Source: Chloroflexota bacterium (lineage in GTDB: Bacteria > Chloroflexota > Dehalococcoidia > GIF9 > UBA5629). Taken from it: a DNA stretch of 11,378 nt. The stretch is from assembly GCA_026389655.1 (NCBI GenBank), contig JAPLHL010000408.1:1-11378 (forward strand), written 5' to 3'. Positions within the stretch are counted from its first letter, which is position 1, and each line of letters opens with the position of its first letter. The position numbers were made by a program, and so were the translations under genes. Below the pieces are notes generated by a model, which saw only the letters and a program-made list of their open reading frames with translations, had not been told where the DNA came from and ran no database searches. Below are positions 1-6,847 of this stretch, one piece after another.

Positions 1-571
1 TGCGGCGTCTCTGCCTTTCCCTCACCCAGTCATCATAATCGGCTAGCCTGATATAGAGGACTTTGCCTTTGGCATCAGTGACCTTGCGCCTTTCCAGCGC
101 CCCCCCAAGTTTGAGCATCCCCTTTTCTAAAGCTGAATCACGTCCGGGGTCGCAATCCACCCACCTCCCAAGCCACACCTCGCAGTCCACGTGGTCGCGT
201 TCCTCTCCCAGTTCATTCATGCGAGTAGTTTTGGAAGACATCTTTCCCAGCTTGGCCCATAATGCCATATCAGCTTTTATGCGGTAGATCCGGTACCTGG
301 CAGGTATACCCGCAGAGCGCAGGAGCGCCACCAGCAGATTGGTCTTGCCGGAGCACATGCCCCAACCCTTCTTCAGTGTATCCGAAGCCTTCAGGTCCCA
401 ATCTTCAAGCCCGTACGGCAGTTCCTTGACGAACCGGAAGATACTATCGAATTTCTGCTGCCTGTTCCTGCAACCGGCTGCAAGCTCCCGTGCCTTCCGT
501 TGGATGCCGTGGGATTGGTCAAAGTCGCACAGGCCGCAGGGTTGCAGATATTTTTTCCGGTTAAATGGCAT
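1..571 (-). CDS. Transglutaminase-like (papain-fold) domain protein, partial (3' end off window)
   Basis: The 190 visible residues run off the left window edge without a stop. Seen: a transglutaminase-like core with the Cys in GWGMCSGKTNL (C73), followed by the typical ALLRSAGIPAR stretch, then the His in RDHVDCEVWL (H127) and the Asp in WVDCDPGRD (D141). These give the expected Cys-His-Asp order and spacing. No signal peptide or membrane segment is visible at the N-terminus, so a cytoplasmic protein is likely, unlike the many exported members of the superfamily. Bacterial transglutaminase-like domains mostly act as cysteine proteases, amidases or peptide-modifying enzymes, but the substrate here is unknown. 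The ATG at 571 lies 2 nt past the stop of the DUF167 gene, so it is probably the third gene of the mtaB operon and translationally coupled. An upstream in-frame start is possible but would overlap DUF167. The fold is fairly sure; the function is open. Confidence 0.8.
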   Translation of the reverse strand, partial: MPFNRKKYLQPCGLCDFDQSHGIQRKARELAAGCRNRQQKFDSIFRFVKELPYGLEDWDLKASDTLKKGWGMCSGKTNLLVALLRSAGIPARYRIYRIKADMALWAKLGKMSSKTTRMNELGEERDHVDCEVWLGRWVDCDPGRDSALEKGMLKLGGALERRKVTDAKGKVLYIRLADYDDWVRERQRRR

Positions 572-573
572 GA

Positions 574-795
574 TCAGCGAGCCCTGATTTCAATGATTTT
601 ATTCCGGCTGGTCAGGCCGGTAACGATCTGAACAACCGATTTTGGCACCTTGAAATGGGCGGCCACCAGGGCGATCACTGCCTCGTTCGCTTTACCTTCC
701 TGCGGCATTGCTTTAACGCGCACGACATAGTCATCACCCTGTTTTACTACTTCTTCCCGCATCGAGTGCGGCATGACCTTTACGTTTATCTTCAT
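574..795 (-). CDS. DUF167 / YggU-family small protein
   Basis: This 73-aa protein carries the family hallmarks: PQEGKANEAVIALVA in the middle, where family members usually have G-K-A-N-x-A, and the C-terminal VTGLTSRNKIIEI (family pattern G-x-[TS]-S-R-x-K). It is at the short end for YggU/DUF167, whose members are roughly 70-100 aa. The biochemical role of the family is not established. The start ATG at 795 has a GGAG Shine-Dalgarno at 804-807 with 8 nt spacing. The first 62 nt overlap the 3' end of mtaB in another frame, and its stop lies 2 nt before the next ATG. It therefore sits in a tightly packed minus-strand operon, mtaB -> DUF167 -> transglutaminase-like. The family assignment is solid; no function should be inferred from it. 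Confidence 0.85.
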   Translation of the reverse strand: MKINVKVMPHSMREEVVKQGDDYVVRVKAMPQEGKANEAVIALVAAHFKVPKSVVQIVTGLTSRNKIIEIRAR

Positions 796-2095
796 CTAGT
801 TCACTCCATAATTCGCCGTAGTTGCCCCTGGTCGATCCCCGTATGGCCTTGTTTGCGATGGAATTGGCCGGGGCGGTCAACCGGGCACTTGAAATAGTGT
901 TAATTAAATCTTTATTACCCGGCGTATACACGCGTATATAGTTGTCGGTGAGACCCTGGAAAACGCCTGAGCCGGGTTTCACTTCATTTTCCCACAGGAC
1001 CGGTCTTGTTTGCCCGATGTACCTCTTTGCAGATTCATCGGCGTTGCGGGCGGCCAGGTCCAGTATAAGTAAACTGCGCTCTTTTTTCACTTTCTCGCTC
1101 ACCTTACCCGGCAATTCCGCTGCCAGCGTGCCGGGCCGTGATGAGTAGACAAATACATGCATAGCAGTGAATTGCATGCGGGCGCAGAAATCATAGCTCT
1201 CCCGGAATTCCGCTTCGCTCTCTCCCGGGAACCCTACCATGACATCGGTGGTTACCGATGCATCGGGCAGGGTGGAGCGTATCAACTGCACAGCGCTTTC
1301 GTAACGGGCAGTATTATAGCGCCTTTTCATTCTCGTTAGCACGTTGTCGCTGCCGCTTTGCAGGGCTATATGAAAATGCCTGACTAGTCTGGAGTCCCGC
1401 CAGAGTCCAATCAGTCTTTCAGTAATATGCTGCGGCTGGAGCGAAGAAAGGTGCAAACGCTCTATGCCTGTTTCATCCAAAATGCGCTCGATCAGCCTTT
1501 CCAGTCCCGCACCATTATGGTCATACGAACCGATCTCCGTGCCGGTTAGCACGACCTCCTTGTATCCCTCAATCACCCTCGCTGCAATTTCCGCAACTAC
1601 CGTATCCATGTCCCTGCTGTAGACCTCACCCCTCAGCAAAGGCACTATGCAATACGAGCAGAAGTTGCTGCAGCCATCCTGTATCTTGATAAAGCTACGG
1701 GTACGTTCGGGGCGTTCAGCAGCCAAGGCAGACTCCCGCTTTTCGATGGACGCTAGCTCATCCTCAAGTATTTGCGGCAATGATGCCTTTTCCAAATTGC
1801 CTACTACCATATCTGCGCCATATTCTTTCAGCGCTGCGCCTGCCCATTCCGCGTAGCAGCCCGTGACTACGATCAAAGCCTGCGGGTTCAGCTTGCGCAG
1901 TGCCCGTAGCTGCTGCCTGGCCTTGCGGTCGGCCCCATGCGTCACACTGCAGGTATTCAGAATAAACACATCAGCCTCATCGCCAGGCGTAATCGTGTAC
2001 CCGGCGCAGATAAATTCCCGCCCCAGCGACTCCGATTCGGCCTGGTTCAGCTTGCACCCGAGCGTGCGTATGGAAATAGTGGGCTTTTTGTTCAT
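734..2095 (-). CDS. mtaB: tRNA (N6-threonylcarbamoyladenosine37-C2)-methylthiotransferase MtaB
   Basis: This 453-aa radical-SAM methylthiotransferase would convert t6A37 to ms2t6A37 in ANN-decoding tRNAs. Domains in order: an N-terminal UPF0004 domain with three cluster cysteines, C14 (TLGCKLNQAES), C49 (NTCSVT) and C80 (TGCYAE); a radical-SAM core with CxxxCxxC at C142/C146/C149 (GCSNFCSYC); then LQSGSD, TDVMVGFPGE and HVFVYSSRPGT; and a C-terminal TRAM-like RNA-binding segment from about residue 375. TLGCKLNQAES and the YSSRPGT region favour MtaB over MiaB or RimO. The open frame continues upstream to 2305, but the ATG at 2095 was chosen because conserved sequence begins there and a strong promoter lies immediately upstream, which would put any earlier start outside the transcript. 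No Shine-Dalgarno is visible. The last 62 nt overlap the DUF167 gene, and it appears to head a minus-strand operon. Confidence 0.9.
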   Translation of the reverse strand: MNKKPTISIRTLGCKLNQAESESLGREFICAGYTITPGDEADVFILNTCSVTHGADRKARQQLRALRKLNPQALIVVTGCYAEWAGAALKEYGADMVVGNLEKASLPQILEDELASIEKRESALAAERPERTRSFIKIQDGCSNFCSYCIVPLLRGEVYSRDMDTVVAEIAARVIEGYKEVVLTGTEIGSYDHNGAGLERLIERILDETGIERLHLSSLQPQHITERLIGLWRDSRLVRHFHIALQSGSDNVLTRMKRRYNTARYESAVQLIRSTLPDASVTTDVMVGFPGESEAEFRESYDFCARMQFTAMHVFVYSSRPGTLAAELPGKVSEKVKKERSLLILDLAARNADESAKRYIGQTRPVLWENEVKPGSGVFQGLTDNYIRVYTPGNKDLINTISSARLTAPANSIANKAIRGSTRGNYGELWSELDEDKRKGHAALDAGRSSKTG

Positions 2096-2104
2096 CTTGC
2101 GGCT

Positions 2105-2140
2105 CAGGAGAATTATATTAACACACGAGGAGAGGGTCAA
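2105..2140 (-). promoter_or_regulatory. Promoter of mtaB operon (sigma-70 type), giving a very short leader
   Basis: Read on the minus strand: TTGACC (2140-2135), a 17-nt spacer, then a perfect TATAAT (2117-2112). A start of transcription about 7 nt further on (near 2105) would leave only about 10 nt before the mtaB ATG at 2095, with no Shine-Dalgarno in it. The boxes are seen directly; the transcription start is inferred from standard spacing. Confidence 0.75.
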
Positions 2141-2159
2141 AGAAATCATCCACGCACGG

Positions 2160-2187
2160 TTGACAAAACCGCCCAATGACTTAAAAT
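2160..2187 (+). promoter_or_regulatory. Promoter of the glycyl radical enzyme operon
   Basis: A perfect TTGACA (2160-2165), a 16-nt spacer and TAAAAT (2182-2187, 5 of 6 matches). Transcription would start near 2194 and give a leader of about 87 nt before the GRE start at 2281. The -35 box lies 19 nt from the -35 box of the divergent mtaB promoter, so the two are back to back and a regulator could affect both. Seen by eye, not tested. Confidence 0.6.
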
Positions 2188-2195
2188 TACACTGA

Positions 2196-2207
2196 GACGT
2201 AAACGTC
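2196..2207. promoter_or_regulatory. Short inverted repeat at the predicted transcription start, possible operator
   Basis: GACGT (2196-2200), AA, ACGTC (2203-2207): a perfect 5-bp inverted repeat placed at about +2 to +14 of the predicted GRE transcript. Its position suits a repressor site, but five-base arms arise easily by chance, so this is only a candidate. Confidence 0.25.
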
Positions 2208-2280
2208 AGATATTCCGATAACCCCCTGAACGTAATTCGATAAACAGCGTCAATGGATTTAAACATAGGAGGGTAAGGCC

Positions 2281-4797
2281 ATGACCACCCAGAGCTGCAA
2301 TTCACCTCGCTATTCCATCAAGGAACCGAAGAACCTGTCGCCCCGTATAAAATGGCAACGCGATTATTACTTCCAGGGCATGAACCGCGCCTGGAATAAT
2401 GAGTTCGTGGGCTTCACTACGGGCACCCCCTGGGACATCCAGTACCAGGAGGGTAACTATTACATTGTGCCGGAGACCTACACCTTCTTTCCGACTTTCA
2501 CCGGCGCATTCCAGCAGGCGTCGCACAAGGTGGACTTGCCGGACGGTTTCTGGGAGTGGAGCCTGCCGGAGCGACAGGCCTGGTTTGTCAGAGAGGTCAT
2601 GGTGTATTACCTGCCCCATGAAGTGCTGCCGGGCGACCTGATCGCCGGTGGACGCTTTAACATCCAGACGTCCAAGTGCTTCACTGAAAAGGAAGCCAAA
2701 GCATATGCCAAAGAGGTCTACGGGAAAAAGGGCGCAAGGGCGGCGCAGTTGTGGTTTCATAATCATGGCTACGGGAACGTGGGCGCCACCAGCGGACACC
2801 TGATCCCGGACTACCCGCGCATCCTGCGTGATGGATGGAAAAGCATCCACGAGGAGCTGAATCGCAGACTATCTTCTCTGTCCAAGCGTGAATACGACGG
2901 TGATAAAGGCGATGAGATCAAGGCCATGCTGGTAGCCGCCACCATGGCACGAGACGTGGCTTTCGAGTATGCCACCGAATGTAAGAACCTGGCAGCGGCG
3001 GAAAAGGATGCAGCCCGCAAAGACGAGCTGCTCAAGATGGCCGAAATACTGACGCGCGTGCCGTGGGAGCCAGCGCAGAACTTCTGGGAGGCCCTCCAGG
3101 CTTTATGGATAACCCACATGCTGGTTATGAGCGAAGAGAACTACCCCGGACCGGGTGTTTCCTTCGGGCGTGCCGACCAGTATCTCTTCCCATTCTGGGA
3201 GAAATCAATTAAAGAAGGAATGGACAGCGAGTTCGGCAAAGAGCTCCTGAAATGCTTCTGGATACACTGCAATTACGCCTACGATGCCATGATCCGCACC
3301 GGCGGCAACCAGGGCATCACCGCCGGGTTCGGCCAGCTTATTACGTTATCCGGAATGGGGAAGGGAGGGGTGGACCTGAGCAACGACCTCACCTATGCCA
3401 TGCTGGACGTTATTGATGAGCTTTCACCCTTGCTCGAACCGAAACCAAACGTGCGCCTGCACAGGAACAGCCCTGACAAGCTTCTGGACCGTGCAGTGGA
3501 TATGATCGCTTCCAGCCAGGGCTCGCCGTTCCTGCTGAATTTCGACGAGAGATCCATCGCCGGCATGCTGCGTGAGGCCAGGATAGCGAAAGTGCAGAAT
3601 TTGATAAACGCAGACAACGTTTTTGACTACGCCCCTGTGGGCTGTCTTGAGAACACCATGTGCGGCAACGACCGCTCCGGGACCGTTGATATTAACCTGG
3701 ACCTGCTTAAAGCCGTAGAGCATTCACTGACGGGCGGCTACGACATCATCCCGTGGACCGACCCCATGACCGGTAAACAGGAGCCCCTGAAGAAGTGGGG
3801 GGCAGACACCGGGGATGCAGCTTCATTTAAGACATGGGGAGAATTCTGGGATGCCTACGTTAAGCAGACAAAGGCGATCATCAAAAGGGTCGCCGACCTG
3901 TATGACTGGACCGACCGCATCAGGGCAAGATATTTCCGCACACCCTACCTGTCGTGCATCGTCCGCGGCTGCATCGACAAGGCCACCGACGTGAACCAGG
4001 GCGGGGCAGAGCTCAACTTCGTAACACTGGAAGCCGTTACCTTCGCCAACACGGTTGACTCGCTACTAGCTGTCAAGAACCTGGTTTTCGACAAGAAGGA
4101 ATGCACGATGCAGGAGTTGGTACAGGCCCTCAAGGACAACTGGAAGGGCCACGAAGTTCTGCAGGCCAAGGCTATCAACAAGACCCCCAAGTACGGCAGG
4201 GACGATGACATGGCAGACCAGATGGGCAGCAAAGTGATGGAATTGTGGACGGACGAGTCCTGGAAATACAAGACATCGGTCACAGGCAAGCAGTACCGGC
4301 CCGGTATGCTTTCATGGAATTACTGGGTTGGAGACGGTTACATTCTTCCGGCCAGCCCCGACGGGCGCACCAAGGGCAAGTTCCTGTCCAACGCCATTTG
4401 CCCCTGCGACGGCGCTGACATCAACGGCCCGACTGCCAACGTTAACTCGGTTGGAAAAGTAATGGGCGGCAAGGACGCAGCCGGAGGCGGCGACTGGGAG
4501 GGTTACATGAACCTGCTTCCCAACGGCGCCAGCCATACTATGACCTTTAACCCGTCGCTGCTGCGGGACCCGGAACACCGGGCAAAATTCAAGGCTTTCC
4601 TGCGCAGCTACACCGAGAATGGCGGAAGCGCCCTGCAGATAAACATGATAGACGCAGATATCCTGCGTGATGCGCAGAAAAACCCGGATGCCTACAAGAG
4701 CCTTCTGGTAAGGGTCACGGGCTACAACGCCTACTTCACCGCCATCGGCCGCGAGCTGCAGAACGAAATTATTGCCCGCGAAAGCCACAGGATGTAA
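2281..4797 (+). CDS. Glycyl radical enzyme, pyruvate formate-lyase superfamily, arylacetate-decarboxylase-like active site
   Basis: The 838 aa are a full-length catalytic subunit. The C-terminal glycyl-radical motif RVTGYNAYF places the radical on G814. The thiyl-radical cysteine is C455 in APVGCLENTMCG, followed by E457. A single active-site Cys argues against pyruvate formate-lyase, which has a Cys-Cys pair, and the Leu-Glu after it argues against benzyl- and alkylsuccinate synthases (usually Cys-Met/Leu-Ser-Pro). From memory of 4-hydroxyphenylacetate decarboxylase, its large subunit reads GCLET at this point, and E584 here (VTLEAVTFAN) aligns without gaps to its second catalytic Glu637, where choline TMA-lyase has Gln. 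The inferred class is arylacetate-decarboxylase-like; the true substrate is unknown. Two further glycine/asparagine-rich regions (NHGYGNVGATSGH at 161-173; GGAELNF at 574-580) are barrel segments. AGGAGGG at 2267-2273 supports the ATG with 7 nt spacing. The enzyme is cytoplasmic, oxygen-sensitive and first gene of its operon. Confidence 0.9.
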   Translation: MTTQSCNSPRYSIKEPKNLSPRIKWQRDYYFQGMNRAWNNEFVGFTTGTPWDIQYQEGNYYIVPETYTFFPTFTGAFQQASHKVDLPDGFWEWSLPERQAWFVREVMVYYLPHEVLPGDLIAGGRFNIQTSKCFTEKEAKAYAKEVYGKKGARAAQLWFHNHGYGNVGATSGHLIPDYPRILRDGWKSIHEELNRRLSSLSKREYDGDKGDEIKAMLVAATMARDVAFEYATECKNLAAAEKDAARKDELLKMAEILTRVPWEPAQNFWEALQALWITHMLVMSEENYPGPGVSFGRADQYLFPFWEKSIKEGMDSEFGKELLKCFWIHCNYAYDAMIRTGGNQGITAGFGQLITLSGMGKGGVDLSNDLTYAMLDVIDELSPLLEPKPNVRLHRNSPDKLLDRAVDMIASSQGSPFLLNFDERSIAGMLREARIAKVQNLINADNVFDYAPVGCLENTMCGNDRSGTVDINLDLLKAVEHSLTGGYDIIPWTDPMTGKQEPLKKWGADTGDAASFKTWGEFWDAYVKQTKAIIKRVADLYDWTDRIRARYFRTPYLSCIVRGCIDKATDVNQGGAELNFVTLEAVTFANTVDSLLAVKNLVFDKKECTMQELVQALKDNWKGHEVLQAKAINKTPKYGRDDDMADQMGSKVMELWTDESWKYKTSVTGKQYRPGMLSWNYWVGDGYILPASPDGRTKGKFLSNAICPCDGADINGPTANVNSVGKVMGGKDAAGGGDWEGYMNLLPNGASHTMTFNPSLLRDPEHRAKFKAFLRSYTENGGSALQINMIDADILRDAQKNPDAYKSLLVRVTGYNAYFTAIGRELQNEIIARESHRM

Positions 4798-4807
4798 GAA
4801 TACCCGC

Positions 4808-5839
4808 ATGATAATAGAACAGCACCCCGCCCCGTCGCCGGATACAGAGGATGTAAGACAGCAAAGCCTGGATGGCGACAGGGCGATCATTTTACATACA
4901 CAAAGACTGTCCACGGAGGACGGCCCCGGTATACGCACGACCGTATTCTTTAAGGGATGCCCGCTGCGCTGCGCCTGGTGCCACAACCCGGAGAGCATCT
5001 CGCCCAGGCCGCAGATCCACTGGATGGAAGTCCGCTGCATCGGCTGCGGCATCTGCCTCAAGACCTGCCTTAGCCGCAGCTTGAAAAAGACGGAAAAAGG
5101 CGTTGTGCGGGACAGGGCAACCTGCCAGGCCTGCGGCAAGTGCGCCGAAGAATGCCCGGCGGGAGCGCAGGAAATGCTGGGCAAGAAAATCGAACTGGGG
5201 GAACTGCTGGCAGACCTGTTGAAGGATGCTGTCTACTATGAAAAGTCGGGAGGAGGAGTTACCCTCTCCGGTGGCGAACCGCTGATGCAGCCCGATTTTG
5301 CAGCCAACCTGCTGCGCAGGCTCAAGGAAAAGGGAATCAGTACGGCTGTAGACACATGCGGACTGTGTTCGACGGCCTCGCTGGAAAAGACGCTGCCTTA
5401 TACGGATCTGATCATGTTTGATCTCAAGGAAATTGACCCGCAACTGCATAAAGAGTTCACGGGGCAGGACAACCGGCGGATACTGGATAATTTGTTACTG
5501 GTACGTGACTATATAAATGCCCATCCCGGCAAAACAGCTCTGTGGATACGTACCCCGTTGATACCGGGAGCCACGGCCAACAGGGAAACCATAGAGCGGA
5601 TAGGGCATTTTATCCACGACAACCTGGACGGTGTAATGCAACGCTGGGAACTGTGCGCATTCAATAACCTGTGCCGTGATAAATACCGCCGCCTGGATAT
5701 GGAGTGGAAATACGCGTCCACGCTGCTGATCCGCAAAGACGAGCTTGCGGAACTCGAACAGATCGCCCGTCAATCCGGGCCAAACCCCGATATAATATTC
5801 GCTACCGGCGCCACCAGGGTGGAAAACTTAAATAACTGA
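4808..5839 (+). CDS. Glycyl radical enzyme activating enzyme (radical SAM, two extra [4Fe-4S] motifs)
   Basis: This 343-aa activase would abstract the hydrogen from G814 of the upstream enzyme using S-adenosylmethionine. Seen in order: STEDGPGIRTTVFF leading to the radical-SAM triad CxxxCxxC (C51, C55, C58; GCPLRCAWCHNPE); an inserted ferredoxin-like domain with two CxxCxxCxxxC sets (C77/C80/C83/C87 and C106/C109/C112/C116); and the SAM-binding GGEP (residues 155-158). The inserted ferredoxin domain is typical of activases for glycerol dehydratase, choline lyase, benzylsuccinate synthase and hydroxyphenylacetate decarboxylase, and is absent from the pyruvate formate-lyase activase. The start at 4808 is 10 nt after the GRE stop. 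An in-frame ATG at 4772 lies inside the GRE gene and adds nothing conserved. The only Shine-Dalgarno-like sequence is a distant AGGA at the GRE stop, so translational coupling is likely. Confidence 0.93.
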   Translation: MIIEQHPAPSPDTEDVRQQSLDGDRAIILHTQRLSTEDGPGIRTTVFFKGCPLRCAWCHNPESISPRPQIHWMEVRCIGCGICLKTCLSRSLKKTEKGVVRDRATCQACGKCAEECPAGAQEMLGKKIELGELLADLLKDAVYYEKSGGGVTLSGGEPLMQPDFAANLLRRLKEKGISTAVDTCGLCSTASLEKTLPYTDLIMFDLKEIDPQLHKEFTGQDNRRILDNLLLVRDYINAHPGKTALWIRTPLIPGATANRETIERIGHFIHDNLDGVMQRWELCAFNNLCRDKYRRLDMEWKYASTLLIRKDELAELEQIARQSGPNPDIIFATGATRVENLNN

Positions 5840-5851
5840 AGGAGGCCAGAG

Positions 5852-6709
5852 ATGAAGGCACCAAGTAATGCGCTAAAGACTTTTTCCGAACAGGATATAG
5901 AAAGCTTCAAACCCGAGATGAAAATCGGTTTGCTGGCCACAGTAACTGAAGAGGGGTTACCACACCTGACCCTCATTTCAACCCTGCAGGCAAGCTCTCC
6001 TACCGAGCTTTTCTGGGGCCAGTTCTCAGAAGGAAGGAGCAAGATAAATATCCGCAAGAATCCAAAGGCCGGCTTCATGATTATGACCCTGGATAAGGAC
6101 GTGTGGAGAGGCAAAGCCACTTTCACCCGCTCGGCTAAGACCGGAAAAGAATTCGACATCCTGAATGAAACACCGATGTTCCGCTACAATGCCTATTTCG
6201 GCATACATACCGTCTATTACATGGACCTTCTGGAGCAGTCGGGCAAATCTCCATTGCCCATGGGACAGGTAATACAGGCGGCAATAAAGACAATGGTCGC
6301 CAAAACGCTGGCCGGCAAGGGAAGCGGCAGGGAAGTGCTCAACCTCTTTACTCGCAAGCTGCTGGACAAGCTCGATAACCTCAAGTTCGTGGCGTATATA
6401 GATAGCGACGGGTACCCGGTGATCATACCGGTCATCCAGGCGCAGTCGGCCGGGACCGATCGGGTCATTTTCTCCTCATCCGTTTATAGCGAGGCACTGA
6501 AGGCAATACCCAAGGATGCCACTGCGGCCCTGTTCTGCATGTCCTTCGAGATGCAGACGGTGCTGCTGCGCGGCGCTTTTAAAGGGATACACAGCATCGG
6601 CGGTTTTGAATGTGGTGAACTGGCCGTTGATTGGGTATACAGCCCGATGCCGCCCAAGATGGAGCAGATCTACCCGCTCAAGAAGCTGGAAAAAGTCACC
6701 TCGTTTTAA
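5852..6709 (+). CDS. Tandem split-barrel (pyridoxamine-5'-phosphate-oxidase-like) protein, probable flavin binder
   Basis: This 285-aa protein appears to contain two copies of the same fold. The first half (about 23-92) reads KIGLLATVTEEGLPHLTLIS and later KNPKAGFMIMTLDKDVWRGKATF. The second half (about 177-244) reads LKFVAYIDSDGYPVIIPVIQ and later KDATAALFCMSFEMQTVLLRGAF. Both show the strand pattern of FMN-binding split barrels, 'a.l.t.d.G.P.v.p' followed by 'R.G.a'. A mostly helical linker (about 125-175) joins them. An excellent Shine-Dalgarno (AAGGAGG, 5839-5845, 6 nt spacing) overlaps the stop of the activase, so it is the third gene of the GRE operon. Members of this superfamily bind FMN, F420 or heme, or have lost the cofactor; which applies here cannot be told. 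It may process the GRE product, supply electrons to the activase, or protect the oxygen-sensitive pair. These roles are inference only. Confidence 0.7.
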   Translation: MKAPSNALKTFSEQDIESFKPEMKIGLLATVTEEGLPHLTLISTLQASSPTELFWGQFSEGRSKINIRKNPKAGFMIMTLDKDVWRGKATFTRSAKTGKEFDILNETPMFRYNAYFGIHTVYYMDLLEQSGKSPLPMGQVIQAAIKTMVAKTLAGKGSGREVLNLFTRKLLDKLDNLKFVAYIDSDGYPVIIPVIQAQSAGTDRVIFSSSVYSEALKAIPKDATAALFCMSFEMQTVLLRGAFKGIHSIGGFECGELAVDWVYSPMPPKMEQIYPLKKLEKVTSF

Positions 6710-6717
6710 TTGCAGGC

Positions 6718-6743
6718 GGGCGCACCTGAAGGTACACCCCTAC
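6718..6743 (-). repeat. 26-nt hairpin repeat, copy 1
   Basis: Read on the minus strand it begins GTAGGGGTG and ends GCGCCC, with a 10-bp stem (two G-T wobbles) around a 2-nt centre TC. It differs from copy 3 at one position only. It starts 8 nt after the stop of the split-barrel gene. Confidence 0.8.
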
Positions 6744-6752
6744 GAGAAAATG

Positions 6753-6847
6753 CCAAAAGCCAAAATTGCCCAGTGTCGTAGGGGCGGGTTTTTAAACCCG
6801 CCCAAATCATCGTCGTAATGCGAGTTTGTATTGTAATTGGCTTTTGG
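6753..6847. repeat. 11-bp inverted repeat enclosing hairpin copy 2
   Basis: CCAAAAGCCAA at 6753-6763 is the exact reverse complement of TTGGCTTTTGG at 6837-6847. The two arms enclose 73 nt that include hairpin copy 2. The right arm overlaps copy 3 by 2 nt. There is no coding sequence inside. It could be the remnant of a small non-autonomous element, but no target-site duplication is evident. Confidence 0.5.
6778..6803 (+). repeat. 26-nt hairpin repeat, copy 2 (different stem sequence)
   Basis: It starts GTAGGGGCG and ends CGCCC like the other copies, but the inner stem is GGGTTT/AAACCC instead of the TACCT/AGGT of copies 1 and 3. The stem is a perfect 10 bp (6782-6791 with 6794-6803). No T-run follows the stem on the plus strand, so it is not a standard intrinsic terminator. 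Confidence 0.8.

Noticed and set aside
2096..2305. N-terminal extension of mtaB to an upstream start at 2305
   Set aside because: The extra 70 residues are not MtaB-like, overlap the GRE start and lie upstream of the predicted promoter.
2302..2850. Minus-strand open frame of 182 aa within the GRE gene
   Set aside because: Antisense to strongly conserved coding sequence, with no ribosome site and no family resemblance.
2281..4797. Pyruvate formate-lyase or benzylsuccinate-synthase identity for the GRE
   Set aside because: There is one active-site Cys rather than a Cys-Cys pair, and Leu-Glu after it rather than Met/Leu-Ser-Pro.
4772..4807. Earlier in-frame ATG for the activase
   Set aside because: It would lie within the GRE C-terminus, lacks a Shine-Dalgarno and adds 12 non-conserved residues; 4808 fits the operon spacing better.
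4798..4807. A decarboxylase small subunit (HpdC-like) between GRE and activase
   Set aside because: The gap is only 10 nt, and no small cysteine-rich frame is present elsewhere in the operon.
4312..5184. Long minus-strand open frame (290 aa) opposite the GRE and activase genes
   Set aside because: It lies opposite two genes with clear catalytic motifs, spans their junction and has no recognisable domain; it is a shadow of codon bias.
6782..6803. Hairpin copy 2 as an intrinsic terminator
   Set aside because: The stem is strong, but no run of T follows it on the plus strand and no comparable run is present for the minus strand; its ends match the repeat family.
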